The position numbers were made by a program, and so were the translations under genes. The notes beneath the pieces were generated by a model. That model saw nothing but the letters and a program-made list of their open reading frames with translations, was not told the origin of the DNA and ran no database searches. From NCBI GenBank assembly GCA_028571685.1, contig CM053166.1, forward strand, positions 64,628,111-64,692,110: a DNA stretch of 64,000 nt, given 5' to 3'. Shown in pieces: positions 36,316-47,230 of the stretch; positions within the stretch are counted from its first letter, which is position 1; each line of letters opens with the position of its first letter. The stretch is from Heterohyrax brucei (lineage: Eukaryota > Chordata > Mammalia > Hyracoidea > Procaviidae).

Positions 36316-36908
36316 AACTCAATAGAAAAAGAATGTCATAAGGGGATTGGCTGGTATCACAAATGGTGGAGAAGTTGGAAAACGATGGTGGTGGAATCTG
36401 CTGAGCAGTATCAGTGAGGGCAGGATCTGTGACTGCTCACTTCCCCCTCAGCCTTCATCTCTCCACTCTCCACTGTCTACTTCCTTCCTTCCTGCTCATC
36501 TTGCCAAGATTTTTGGCTTGTTCTGGATTCTGAAGCTGTCTCTTGTTTATCTCATCTCCAGTTCTTGGGACTTGAGCTAGCAGCTTACCTGCCAATCTTG
36601 GGATTCAAGGACCTTCACAGCCTGTGAGCAAAAGTCCTGCTCTCTGACCTGTGATACTGGGTTTGCCAGCCTCTACAGCTATGTGAATCATAATAAGTCT
36701 TGCAGTTCTTTCCTGCCAATCTTGGTATTTGTCAACCTTCACAGCCTATGAGCAAGAACCATGCTCTCTGACCTGCCAATCTTGGGTTCACCAACCGCTG
36801 CAGCAAAGTGAATCAAGACAAACCTCTACCATGATCCATGGACTTGCGACATTCCAACCTCAACAATCATGTGAGCTGTTTCCTTAGTACAAATCTCTCT
36901 CTATGTAC
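36316..36908 (+). mobile_element. LTR with internal repeats, sense
   Basis: Same family as the antisense copy at 41302-41897. It contains two diverged copies of an approximately 100-bp unit ('cctgccaatcttggg..ttcacagcc..gctctctgacc') at 36589-36700 and 36712-36820, followed by a partial third. The 3' end is missing because the next LTR starts at 36909. Confidence 0.65.
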
Positions 36909-37603
36909 TGTCACAGATTGAATTATGTCCCCTGCCAAAATGTGTGTATCAGTTTGGCAGGGCTAGCAGTTCCAGTATTGTTTGGTTGTCCTCCATTTTG
37001 TCATTTCAATTTTATGTTAAAGAGGATTACAGTGGGATTGCAACACCCCTGCTAAAGTCACATCTCTAAACCAATGTATAGGGAGTTTTCCTGGGTTGCA
37101 GCCTGCACTACCTTTTATCTTACAAGAGATAGAAGGAAAGGGAATCAAGCAGAGAGCTGGAGACCTCATACCACTATCAACACTGTGGCAGAAGCAGAGC
37201 ACATCCTTTGGATGCGAGGTTCCAGTGTGGAGAAGCTCCTAATCCAGGGGAAGATTGATAAGAAGTATCTTCCTCTAGAGCCAACAAAGTTTTTCCCTGA
37301 AGCAGACACCCCCCTGCATTTAGACTTCCAACCTTCTAAACCAAAAAGAACCAAACCTGTTGCTATCTAGTCAATTTTGACTCATAGCAGCCATATAGGA
37401 CCGGGAAGAACTGCCCCATAGAGTTTCCAAGGGGCACTTGGTGGATCTGAACTGCAGACATTTTGGTTAGTAGCTGTAACACTTAACCACTACGCCACCA
37501 TGGTTTACATCTAGCCTTCTATACTGTGAGAAAATAAATTTCTCTTTGTTAAAGCCATCCACTTGTTATATTTCTGTTACAGCAGCACTAGATGATTAAG
37601 ACA
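36909..37603 (+). mobile_element. MaLR-type solo LTR, sense, carrying an AfroSINE
   Basis: Starts TGTCACAGATTGAATTATG, ends ..CACTAGATGATTAAGACA. An antisense AfroSINE occupies 37339-37514, so the LTR itself is about 520 bp. It abuts the preceding LTR without a visible duplication. The frames at 37074-37370 and 37166-37354 lie in LTR and SINE sequence and are not genes. Confidence 0.82.
37339..37514 (-). mobile_element. AfroSINE, antisense, in an LTR
   Basis: Full-length minus-strand copy with duplication CCTTCTA at 37332-37338 and 37515-37521. Landmarks: 'ctatctagtcaattttgactcatagcag', 'agagtttccaaggggcactt', 'cttaaccactacgccaccatgg'. Confidence 0.83.
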
Positions 37604-37730
37604 GGAGAAATACTTGTATTCTACCCCATAGAAACCAGCTTTCTCATTGTTCTTATTCTCAGGGTTATCACATCAGTTGGTGTCCAAGACAGTTCACCTA
37701 TTATTTCAGCAGAGCATCTGGACTAAGACA

Positions 37731-38816
37731 TTAACTTAGTCATCTAGTACTGCTCTAACAGAAATACAAGTAGATGGCTTTAACAAAGACATTCATTCAC
37801 AATCCAGTAGACTACAAGTCTGCATTCAGAGTGCTGACTCCAGAGGAAGGCACTCTCTCTCTGTTAGCTCTGGAGGAAGGTCCTTGTGTTGCATCTGTCT
37901 TCCTTTGGTCTGGGAGCATCTCGGCACAGAAACCCCAGGTCAAAAAGATGCACTCTACTTCCAACACTGCTTTCTTGGGGGTATGAAGTCCCCAACACTC
38001 TGCTTGCTTCCGTTTCCTTTTATCTCTTGTAGGATAAAAAGTGGTGCAGGCCACACCCCAGGGAAAGTCCTTCTACACTGGAGTAGGGAAGTGACTTTAA
38101 TAAGGGAGTTACAGTCTGTTTTACTCAGGTAGTGCTGTCCTAACAGAAATATCACAGAGTGGATGGCTTTAACAAAGGAAAGTTTATTCTTACACAGTCC
38201 GATAGGTTACAAGTCCAAATTCAGGATGTCCACTCCAGGGGAATGCTTTCTCCGTTGTCAGCTCTGGAGGAAAGTCCAGTATTGCATCAGTCTTTGTCCA
38301 GGGAGTATCTCAGCACAGGAACCTCAGGTCTGAAGGACACACTGTTCTCCTGGTGCTGCTTTCTTGATGGTGTGAGGTTCCCAATGCTCTACTTGCTTCT
38401 CTTTTCTTTTATCTCTTGTAGGATGCAAGGATTAAGGGTGGGGCAAGCCACACTCCAGGGAAACTCCCTTTACAGTGGAGCAGGGAGGTGATCTTCTGAA
38501 GGGATTTACAGTCCCACCCTAATCCTTTAACATATAGCACAGTAAAATGACAAAATGGAGGACAATCATAGAATACAGAGAATCATGGTCACATGGCTAA
38601 ACTTATTTTGGGGAAGACGCAATTTAAACCATGACACAGTCCCACCCTAATCCTCTTTAACATAATCCAATCTTACCCTATTAACCACAAGCAGAGATTA
38701 GGACTTCCAACATAGGAAAATCACCTAACAGAGGGTAACTACACACAATATTGGGAGTCATGATCCAGCCAAATTACTACAAACACTTTTCGAGGGACAT
38801 AATTCAATCCATGACA
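37731..38816 (-). mobile_element. MaLR-type LTR, antisense, split by a sister LTR
   Basis: Outer LTR: right end '..aattcaatccatgaca' at 38816, left end 'ttaacttagtcatctagtac' at 37731. A second LTR of the same family and orientation was inserted at 38117-38636. After removing it about 566 bp remain. No clear outer duplication. Confidence 0.8.
38117..38636 (-). mobile_element. MaLR-type LTR, antisense, inserted in a sister LTR
   Basis: 520 bp, perfect 5-bp duplication CAGTC at 38112-38116 and 38637-38641. The duplication rules out tandem duplication or LTR-LTR recombination as the cause of the LTR pair. Confidence 0.87.
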
Positions 38817-38825
38817 GAAGTAATA

Positions 38826-38998
38826 AGAAGAAAGTCCTGGCAACCCACTTCCAAAAATCAGCCAATGGAAGCCCCATGGATTAAAATAGTCCACTCTAAA
38901 ACCAATCATCAGGATGGCACAAGAATAAGTAGTATTTTGTTCTATCATGCATGGGGTCATAATAAGTCAGGAGCCAATTCCACAGCAGCTAACAACAG
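38826..38998 (+). mobile_element. tRNA-Gly-type SINE tail fragment, sense
   Basis: 'ctggcaacccacttccaaaaatcagccaatggaagcc' to 'ccaattccacagcagctaacaac' matches the complement of the 8084/22541 body and tail. No head. Confidence 0.6.
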
Positions 38999-39107
38999 GC
39001 ATGAGTTATAACATCGAGTAGGGTGTTCATAAGACTCATATTGATAACATTTTCAAATAAGAAGATGAAGGTAAATAAATTTATTTCTTCCTTTACAATC
39101 CATTGGG

Positions 39108-39268
39108 AATCCCTGGTGGTGTAGTGTGTTAAGTGCTACCACTGCTAACCACAAGGTCGGCAGTTCAAATCCAGGCACTCCTTGAATACTCTAGAGGGAA
39201 GTTCTACCCTGGCCTCTAGGGTTGCCATGAGTTGGATCAGACTCGATGGCACTTGGCTGGCACTTGGC
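39108..39268 (+). mobile_element. AfroSINE, sense, full length
   Basis: Head 'gggaatccctggtggtgtagtg..ttaagtgctaccactgctaacc', box-B-like 'cggcagttcaaatcc', tail 'gttggatcagactcgatggcacttggc'. GGCACTTGG-tail variant. Confidence 0.87.
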
Positions 39269-39284
39269 TTACAATCCATATATG

Positions 39285-39670
39285 TATATATTCTTTAACA
39301 GACATTTTTAAAGAACAATATTAGATTTACAAAAAAATTATGCAGAAAGAACGGAGTTTCCACATATTGCCTCCCTGCCTCACATTATTTCTCCTATTAA
39401 CATCTTGTATTCCTGTGGTACCTTTGTGACAACTGATGAACAAATACTGGTACACTATTATTACCTAAAGTTCATAATTAGTATTATCAACTCAGTGGCA
39501 GTGGGTTGTTACTGCTTGTTATAATTAGCATTAGGGTTCAATTTTTGTGTTTACAGTTCAATGGGTTTTGACAAATGCTTAATGTCAGGTGTCTACCATT
39601 CCACTATCATACAGAGTACTTTCACTGCCTTAAAAATGTCCTGTAATCTATGAAATTCAAATATCAGTGT
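39285..39670 (-). mobile_element. Possible ancient L1 3'UTR
   Basis: Phrases such as 'gttcaatgggttttgacaaatgc' and 'gtctaccattccactatcatacagag' resemble the 3'UTR of ancient L1s read antisense. Weak. Confidence 0.4.
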
Positions 39671-39780
39671 CCATAGTTTTAAGTCTTATTGGAACACAGC
39701 CTAACTCATTTGTTTATATATTATTTATAGCTAGCTTCTTTCATGGTACCCCAGAGTACCTGTGACAGAAATAGTATGGC

Positions 39781-40775
39781 CATCTGTGGTAGGTGAATAA
39801 TGGCCCCCCAGAGATGCCTAGACTTATCACTAGAACTTGTGAATGTGTTGCCTTACATGGTGTCATAGTTTGAATTCTATGCCCCCAAAATATTGTTGGA
39901 TGCCTAACCCCTATACCTGCGGATGTAATCCTGTTTGGGAATGGGGTTTTCTTTGTTATGTTAATGAGACTATGTCAGCTCAACGTGTGTCCTAAGCCTA
40001 ATCACTTCTGAGTTATAAAGGAATAGATTAGAGACAAACTGGGGAATATAGCTGCCACATGAAGATGGCCAAAGAAACAAGGAATGCTAGAGCTAGAGAT
40101 ACTGAGATTAGGATCTACCCCAGAGTCAACAGAGAACATTCCTCTAGAGCTAATGCCTTCTCAATTGTGAAAAAATAAATTTCTGTTCTCTAAAGCCACA
40201 CACTTGTGGTATTCTATTATAGGACTGCTAAGAAACTAAGTAAGACTCATGGCAAATGAACATTCCAGATATAATAAAGATTCTAGATCTCAAGATAGGG
40301 AGGTTAGACTGGATCATCCAGGTAGGCCCAATCTAATCACATAAATCCTTAAAAGCAAATGATTTTTTTTCCTGCTGAAGTCAGAGAAATGTGACAAAAG
40401 AAAGTGTCAGGAAGATTCAAACAGTGACAAGGATTTGAGGCACTGTTGCTGGTTTGCAGATGGATAGGGCAACATGATGGGAAATGTAGGCTGCTTTAAG
40501 GGAGAGAGGATGACAGATAGCAAGGAAAGGACAGCCAGTCACAGTGAACTGGATTATGTCAGTAACTTGAATGAGAGCCTTCCCCTAGAGCTTCCAGAAA
40601 GGAATGTGGGCTTTTCACCACCTTGATTTTGGTCTTATGAGAACCTGGGCAGAACGCCAGCAGAATCACACAGTGCTGGGCTTCCAACCAAAGAACTGTG
40701 TGACAATAAGTCAGTGTTGTTTTAAGCCACTGAATTTTCAGTAATTTGTGACAGTAGCAATAGGAAATTAATACA
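39781..40775 (+). mobile_element. MLT1-type LTR (ERVL-MaLR), sense, interrupted
   Basis: 39781-39860 ('ggtgaataatggccccccagagatgcctag..cttgtgaatgtgttgccttacatgg') and 40253-40775 ('gatcatccaggtaggcccaatctaatcac..' to 'ttaagccactgaattttcagtaatttgtgacagtagcaataggaa') are the two parts of one old LTR. The pattern is that of mammal-wide MLT1 elements. A younger LTR splits it at 39861. Confidence 0.83.
39861..40247 (+). mobile_element. MaLR-type solo LTR, sense, inside MLT1
   Basis: 387 bp beginning TGTCATAGTTTGAATTCTATG and ending ..AACTAAGTAAGACT, with a perfect 5-bp duplication CATGG at 39856-39860 and 40248-40252. A different, shorter subfamily from 16855-type copies. Confidence 0.85.
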
Positions 40776-40845
40776 CCATCAAAGTCTAAAATACTAAAAT
40801 ACTTTACTTCCAGATAAAGTTGTCCAAACCCTGATCTGGATCCTT

Positions 40846-41012
40846 GCTACACAAAGTGGGGTCCTCAGACCAAAAGCGTCGATAGTATCCAGAGTTTATT
40901 AGAGATATAGAATCTCAGAACTCACCTCAGACCTTCTGCATCAGAATCTACATTTTAACAAGATCTCTGGGTAATTCTTTTGTACTTCAAAATGTGAGAA
41001 GCAGTAGTCTGT
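40846..41012 (+). mobile_element. MER5A-like hAT DNA transposon relic
   Basis: 'gtggggtcctcagaccaaaagcg', 'tcagaactcacctcagacc', 'ctgcatcagaatctacattttaacaagatctctgggtaattctt' (partly) and 'aaaatgtgagaagcagtagt' follow the MER5A consensus in order. Non-coding, mammal-wide, the only DNA transposon I recognise here. Confidence 0.75.
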
Positions 41013-41301
41013 AGCTCATCTTGCTTTGTCTCAGTTGTTATCAAGGTGTTCTTAGCTGCCTTTATCTGGATAGCAAGGTGAGGGGAGACACATAGTAACA
41101 GTGACATTAGAAGAAAGCTGGAAGTTGGACTAGGCTGTCTATTCCATAGTTATTGTCACAATCACAAATATCCTCATCTTTGACCTCAACATTATTATCA
41201 CCACAGTCATCATCACATTAAACACACACTTTTGGTACCCCTACTGTAAATGTTTATTGCATGTATTACTTGAATCTGTCAACTCCCTAGAAGACTACTG
41301 T

Positions 41302-41897
41302 CCTAGGCTGGGTTTTCTAGAGAAGCAAAACCAGTTAAGTGTTAGAGAGAGAGAGAGACTCATACCAAGGAAACAGCTCATGTGATTACAGAGGCTGCAA
41401 TATTCCAAGTCCTGGATCAGGCTAGAGGTCCCTCCTGATTCACGTAGCCACAGAAGCTGGTGCACCCAAGGTCATCAGGGCTCCTGCTCACAGGCTGTGA
41501 AGGACAGCAAATCCCAAGATGGCCAGAAAGACCACAAGGTCTCTCCTGATTCATGTAGCTGAAGAGACTAGCAAACCCAAGATCAGCAAGTTGGAGAGCA
41601 GGACTCTCATGCACAGGTTGTGAAGATCCGCGAATCCCAAGATCTACCACTAAGCTGCCAGCTCAAGTCCCAAGAACCAAGGTCAAAGGACAAGAGAGGC
41701 AGCTGCTGGATCCACAACAAGCCCAAAACCTTGGGAAAATAAGTAAGAAGGAAGCAGGCAGCAGGAGGAAGGCAGACGAAACCCCACCACCCCCAGTAAC
41801 ACTCAGCAGATTCCATAATGGGGGGTGATCACAACATTATACAACTGCCAAAACACTGAGAATCCTGGCCCAGCCAAGTTGACCCACAGTCTTAACA
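41302..41897 (-). mobile_element. LTR with internal repeats, antisense
   Basis: Read on the minus strand it starts TGTTAAGACTGTGGGTCAAC and ends ..CCCAGCCTAGG. Inside, a unit containing 'ctcctgattca(c/t)gtagc..' and '..caaacccaagat..gctc.tgc.cacagg.tgtgaag' repeats about three times (41428-41510, 41545-41640). A (GA)n run at 41345-41360 lies near its 3' end. Same family as 36316-36908. Confidence 0.65.
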
Positions 41898-41969
41898 AAC
41901 ACAAGTACCTCAAATACCAAGCAAAACTAAGCTAATGCACGGTACTAAAGAACTTACCCTGGATGGAGC

Positions 41970-42272
41970 CTTGTTGTTTTTGGATGTGATTGAGTCAATT
42001 TTGGCTCATAAATACCTTATGTACACATAACACAACTCTGCCTGGTCCTGGGCCATACAATTGTTGCTATGCTTGATGACAGCTACTGTATCAATTCATC
42101 ACACTAAGAGTCTTCCTCTTTTTCACTGACCTTGTGTTTTTTTCACTGACCCAAGTATGATGTCCTCCATGGACTGACTCCTCCTGATAATGTGTCCAAA
42201 GCATGTAGGACATAGATTTGCCATCCTTACTTCTAAGGAGCATTCTGGTTATACTTCTTCCAAGATGGAGCC
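41970..42272 (-). mobile_element. RTE/BovB-type LINE 3' end, antisense
   Basis: 'gttgtttttggatgtgattgagtcaattttggc' to 'gagcattctggttatacttcttccaagatgg'. The phrase 'tttttcactgacc' is duplicated at 42119-42131 and 42138-42150, a small local duplication. Confidence 0.77.
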
Positions 42273-42532
42273 TTAGGAGGGAGGTCTGAAAATGAGGAAA
42301 TTAGCTAAGAACGATCACAGGGTTTTAAGAGTTAGTGTAGGGGATTTTACAAAGCAGAGTCAAAATTGGGATTAGGCAGAGTTTAATTTGGACTGGATAG
42401 CACAACGAGAAGAACCCTGATAAGCAAGCTTGTCATTTAATGGAAACCAAGCTGAATTTCCATAAAGGTAAACCTCTTCCAGGTCTCAGACTGTCTTCTG
42501 TATAATACAAACCTTTTGGTAAGGTATTCAGA
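42273..42532. other. Unassigned spacer
   Basis: No family recognised. Confidence 0.4.
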
Positions 42533-42925
42533 TGTCTTAGTTAGCAAGTGCTGCCGTAACAGAAATACCATAGATAGGTGGCTTTAAAGAACAGAAATTT
42601 GTTTTTTCACCTTCCAGAAGGCTAGAAGTTTGAGTTCAGGGTATGTTTCCAGGAGGATGTCCTTCCTTGTTGGTAACCTGGATGGGCCTTCCTTGGAATT
42701 CTCAGTGTTTCTTGGCACTTCTTGGCATCTGTCTTCATCATGTGTGTCTCTGGGTCTATTCTGCCTTTTTTACAATTAAAAAATGATTAGGTTTATGACT
42801 CACAGTACACTGGTTTAACCTCATTAAAATAATAAAAGAAAAACTCCATTTCCAAATTATATATTTTGGCACAGGGTTAGGATTTCAACACATATTTTGG
42901 GGGGACACAATTCAATCCATAGTAA
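42533..42925 (-). mobile_element. MST/MLT1-like LTR, antisense
   Basis: Plus-strand start 'tgtcttagttagcaagtgctgccgtaacagaaatacc' and end 'ttttggggggacacaattcaatccatagtaa', with CAGA at 42529-42532 and 42926-42929. About 390 bp. Confidence 0.75.
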
Positions 42926-43548
42926 CAGATAAGTCCTTTCCAGCCATGTACACTCCACAGTAATATGACTGACAGCTTTCTGAGTGTACAATATGATAGG
43001 GAAAGATGAGCTTGAACTAGGGTGCCAGCTAAGGCAGGAGGGAATCTTAGTTTTTCTCTTGGCCTGATCCTACATTTGGTTATCCAGCCAAGCTATTGTT
43101 TTCTCATAGCAAAGAAGAATTCTTTCCCATTGTTCAGGTATCACTCAGTACATTACATATAACTAAGAAAAAAATAGCAATTCTATCCACCTATGTATAG
43201 GCACTGATTTTTTTAAAAAAGGACATTAACTCATCTACTTATTAACCATTTTCTTCTAACATAACACATTCTTTCTTTGTAAGGGACTTGTTTACAATTC
43301 CATTCCTAGAACTTTGCCTTGCATAAATCAAGTGCTTGATAAATATTTGTAGAATAAATGAAAGTAGAGTATTGCTATTTGGATAAGTGTATTAAACTAC
43401 ATTAGGATACATATTGATATAGAAGTCAGACAGAAAATGCCTCCTCTTATATCTTTCTAGTTAAATAAATCAATTTCTACCTAAGATCTGTTCAACCCCT
43501 AATTATGATAGTAGGGATAGTTTTAGAGGATGGAAGTGGGAAGGTGAT
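42926..43548. other. Unassigned spacer
   Basis: No gene or repeat family recognised. Confidence 0.4.
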
Positions 43549-43885
43549 TGTCTTAGTTTCCTAAGGCTGCCATAACAGAATATCACAAAGTAGGTCTTAA
43601 AGAACAGAAATTTGTTGTCTCACAATTCTGGAGGCTAAGAGTGAGGGATCAGGGTATTGGTTTGTCAACTGCCCTGAAGGCTTTGAGAAAGGAATGGTTT
43701 CATGCCTTTCTCTTAGTTTCTGGTGACTGTTGGCCATCTTGGTGTACCTTTCCTTCTTACTGATGCATCTGCCTTTGCCCTCACATGATGTTTACCTGCC
43801 CCATGTGTGTCTCTCTCTTCATATCTGTCCTCCTCTTTTATAAAACACCAGTCATATAGCATTACAACCTAGCCTGTTCCAGTAA

Positions 43886-44035
43886 AGGAATCCTGGTGAC
43901 ACAGGGGCTAACCACTGGGTTGTTAACCAGCTCTGTGGTTCGTGGTGGAAGGTATGGCCATCTGTTCCCATAGAAAGTACAGTCTTGGAAACCCTGTGGG
44001 GCAATTCTACCTGTCCTTTTTAGGGTCCGGATTTC
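43886..44035 (+). mobile_element. AfroSINE, sense
   Basis: 'aggaatcctggtgacacaggggctaacc..gggttgttaacc', then 'cttggaaaccctgtggggcaattctacctgtcc..tagggtc'. Long form with the extra middle block; tail lost at the right edge. Confidence 0.82.
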
Positions 44036-44046
44036 AAGATGCAACG

Positions 44047-44530
44047 TAGTTTCTTTTTAAAAGTTAAGTTTTATTAAAAATGTGCCCAATTGAAAAACAG
44101 GAGCTGGTGCACCAGGGATGCACTCCAAACTACGCAGAGTAGGAGGCGACCCCAGGCTTCCTTAGCGCGTAGCATTTAAACTGTGAAGCCACAAAGTAGG
44201 GAGGGGGAGCTAACCTTTGCATTGATTGGCTGAGGCCATATGGAATTTCTGTAAGTTGTAAAATGTAGTATGGGTGAATGTGTCAACCACATTGGTGAAT
44301 GTTTTTATCCACATGGAATTTCCATAGGTTGTAAAATGTAACCATTAGTGGATGTTTTACTAGGCTGGCTCCAGGGGTTATTTGTAAGGCTATCTCCAGG
44401 CCCTATCTTTTGTAAGACAAAGGCGGTGTAATTACTCTATGGTATTTCTTATTATTTCCTGTTAAGTTGGTTCCTGAAGTCTTTTACTTTAATACCCTGA
44501 ATTTTTACTGCACCTTTCCTCAAAATGGAG
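44047..44530 (-). mobile_element. Probable ERV solo LTR, antisense, unclassified
   Basis: On the minus strand a CCAAT-containing and GC-richer promoter-like part is followed by an AATAAA (plus-strand complement at 44070-44075) about 25 bp before the apparent end. A 'catggaatttccataggttgtaaaatgta' block is repeated at 44240-44272 and 44313-44341. Layout fits U3-R-U5 of an ERV; family unknown. Confidence 0.5.
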
Positions 44531-44745
44531 TTACTTATGTCTCATTTCAACATCCTATAGGATTGTTTTGAATAGGAATTAACTCAATGCAACACGTTTT
44601 CTACTCCAGTATGACCTCTTTAACTTGACTGATAACATCTGCAAAGAAAAACCACATTTCTCCAAACAAGGGCACGTACATAGATATAGTGGTTAAGATT
44701 TGAATGTATCTTTTTAGCAGATAAAATTCAATCCATGTCAGTGGT

Positions 44746-45511
44746 AATAGAAGTTTGAAATAGAAATAATTTAGTTGCTATTTTATTCTTAGAAGATTTA
44801 AGGTAGGGCACACCTCAACTACATCTAAACTTTAGGATGAAGATAAACTCAGAAACTACATCACATGATGTGCGGCGATACAGGTTATTTATCATAACAA
44901 AAATGGAAACTAGCTTGTATGGTCCTCTTTGAAGCAGCTAGTGTGTATTAAGGCAGGGAAAATTATTGCAATGATTGACTTTGATTTAGCACAACTGTCT
45001 TTAATACACGAAATTTTCTCTCTTAAAAAAAAATCTACAATTATCTTGTGGAGGGTGTCCAGAGAGAAGAGAACTAAGCTTTGCAGGAAAAAAAGACAGA
45101 AAAATGTTCTTATGGAAAATTCTGAAGAGTATTAAAATTGACTAATTCTTCAGAAGTGTCTTTTGTGAACTTATTACAGGTCCTTCATTATTGTAGGACT
45201 TCCAGAAGAGCTTAACTGGCTTTTTAATACAAAGTGAACAGTACATCTTACCTTGATGTTTCCTAAGTATCTGACTTTTTGAAAATAGAGCAAGTACAAA
45301 TAAAAACTATGCTTGTTTTCAGCTTCCCCAATGATTTTAAATGTTCTTTTGTACGATTCAGTCAGTTCGGCAATTTGTTTGTTTGCAATTTTTTTCATAA
45401 AACCTTTATCTCACGATCAAAGTATTTTTATGAGTGTGTGCAAACATGCTTTATTAATGTCTAGCATGTTTCAAGTTTACAACGCAATTCTAGCCTTCCA
45501 TTATAGTATTG
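44746..45511. other. Unassigned spacer
   Basis: AT-rich; open stretches on both strands between 44929 and 45531 look fortuitous. Confidence 0.45.
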
Positions 45512-45676
45512 GAGCCTTGGCTGTACAATAGTTTAAGCGTTTGACTGCTAACCAAAACATTGGCAGTTCAAATCCACCAGCTACTCTTGGAAACCCTGTG
45601 AGGGCAGTTCTACTCTGTCCTATAGAGTTGCTATGAGTCAGAATCTACTCAACAGCAATGTTGGTTTTGGGTGGTT
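45512..45676 (+). mobile_element. AfroSINE, sense, full length
   Basis: 'ggagccttggctgtacaatag..tttaagcgtttgactgctaacc', 'ggcagttcaaatcc', 'cttggaaaccctgtgagggcagttctactctgtcctatagagttgctatgagtcagaatctactcaacagcaat' (quoted in parts). Immediately followed by an antisense RTE/SINE tail piece at 45678-45724. Confidence 0.88.
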
Positions 45677-45729
45677 ATACTTTTGTGTGTCATCAAGTCA
45701 ATTCCAACTCATGGCTACCCTACAGTCCC

Positions 45730-46190
45730 TGTCATGGACTGAACTGTGTTCCGCCAAAACCATGTGTAGCAATTTGACTAGGCCATGATTCCTGGTGTTG
45801 TATGATGTTGCACCATGTTGTAAACCCTGCCTCTACAATGTTAAAGAGGGAGGATGTGCACAGTTGTTTTGGTGGAACAGGATTCAGTGTTGTATTGTGC
45901 CTTGAGGCAGTCTCTTGAGATATAAAGGAAAGAAGCTTACAGAAAGAGCTGAGGACCTCATGCTATCAGGAAAGCAGCAGTACCCCGGAGCAGAAGGCGT
46001 TCTTTAGAAAGGACCCTGGGGTCCTTGCACTTCAGACACTCCCAGTCACAGGGAAGATAGCCTACAAGGGTCTTCCACCTGAACTGGAGCCCTGAATTTA
46101 GACTTGTAGACTGTGACAGAATAAAATTTCTCTTTTTAAAGCCATCTGCTTGTGGTAATTCTGCTATAGCAGCACTGGATGACTAAAACA
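45730..46190 (+). mobile_element. MaLR-type solo LTR, sense
   Basis: 461 bp beginning TGTCATGGACTGAACTGTG and ending ..GGATGACTAAAACA with a perfect duplication GTCCC at 45725-45729 and 46191-46195. It interrupts an antisense RTE/SINE tail. Confidence 0.87.
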
Positions 46191-46261
46191 GTCCCTGTTA
46201 TAATTCCATCATTCTCTGACACAGCCATAGTCTTGTGTAAAACTATGTAAAAAGAGTATCT

Positions 46262-46760
46262 TACTGTTGTACCGTGGGTCTCGGCACGACCCCAAATTCA
46301 CTTGCAAGAGACGTTATTTGATGCAAACAGCAAGAGGGTTTATTCCAGCAAGCCGGGGCCCAGATAGTGCTCCACACAGAGCAGAGGAACTGGGCCCCGA
46401 GCAGAAATAGTACAGGGTTTTTAAAGGCAAATTTTACATTCTTGATGGTGTGGTGAGGGTCACACGGGGAATCATACATAGTTATCTTTGGCAGTCAGCA
46501 AGGTCTGAGGGAACAGGTGGTCATCGATGAGAACACAGGGTTGGTTAACAGGCAAAATCATCTTGGAGGAACAGATGGTCAGTACAGGGCTGGGCAACAG
46601 ACAATTTCTTGGAAATGTGGGGTTGGTTAAATTCTTAGGAGATAGGTGGCCAGCAAAGATGAATTCTTGTTGTTTTTCTAACAGTTTCTTCATTACTATG
46701 CTTCATTGAGTAGTTGCTGCTGGGTCAACTCCCCAGGTATCTGATGCTCTTGAGGCTATA
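46262..46760 (-). mobile_element. ERV1-like solo LTR, antisense
   Basis: On the minus strand: TATA-like 'tttaaaaaccc' around 46416-46425, AATAAA (complement at 46339-46344), and a GC-rich U5 ending '..gtcgtgccgagacccacggtac'. The layout is that of a class I ERV LTR; its sequence is unrelated to the LTRs at 48150. The left (U3) limit is not certain. Confidence 0.65.
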
Positions 46761-46959
46761 TGAAAAACAGTAGTCAATGCAAATTTTGCATCTCCTCTTT
46801 AAAAGGTCTCAATTTATGTCCTCCATCTAGCCACTGTTAAGAAATAATATAGAAAACTTGCAAATAAGGCAGAAAGGTATGTGTTATAGCTTTTTCAATA
46901 TCATATGTTGAAGAAGGCTCAGCCGAGGATTAGCTAGGGAAATGTCCCTTTCTTGCTCA

Positions 46960-47230
46960 CTGTATCTTTTTTTTAACCATTTCTACATGTACAATCTAGT
47001 AACGTTGCTTACATTTTTCAAGTTTTGCAGTCATTCTTGCTATCATTTTCCAAATTATTATTCTACCATTAATATAAATTCAATACACCCAAAGCTAAAA
47101 TTCCCTCCTTCCCCTTCCTTTTTACCACTGGTAAAAACTAATACTTTTTGGTTTTCATATAGTTGTTTATTTCATGAGAGTTAGATCACACAGTATTTGT
47201 CCTTTGGTGGCTCACTTTATTATTGATTAC
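46960..47230 (-). mobile_element. Possible old L1 3' end, antisense
   Basis: 'atagttgtttatttcatgagagttagatcacacagtatttgtcctttggtggctcac' (quoted in part) resembles the end of L1 ORF2 read antisense. Confidence 0.5.

Larger units (their letters stand above)
43549..44740 (-). mobile_element. MST-like LTR, antisense, carrying other insertions
   Basis: Begins 'tgtcttagtttcctaaggctgccataacagaatatcac' and closes at 'attcaatccatgtca'. Flanks GTGAT (43544-43548) and GTGGT (44741-44745) form a duplication with one mismatch. Between the two ends lie an AfroSINE (43886-44035) and a further LTR-like segment (44047-44530), so the LTR proper is about 500 bp. Confidence 0.77.

Noticed and set aside
41345..41360. 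(GA)n microsatellite as a separate feature
   Set aside because: Short and part of the LTR 3' end; other short A/T or GA runs in the window are equally ordinary.
42533..42929. Exact 5-bp duplication for this LTR
   Set aside because: Only CAGA is unambiguous; the precise ends could shift by one or two bases, so it was not used as evidence of age.
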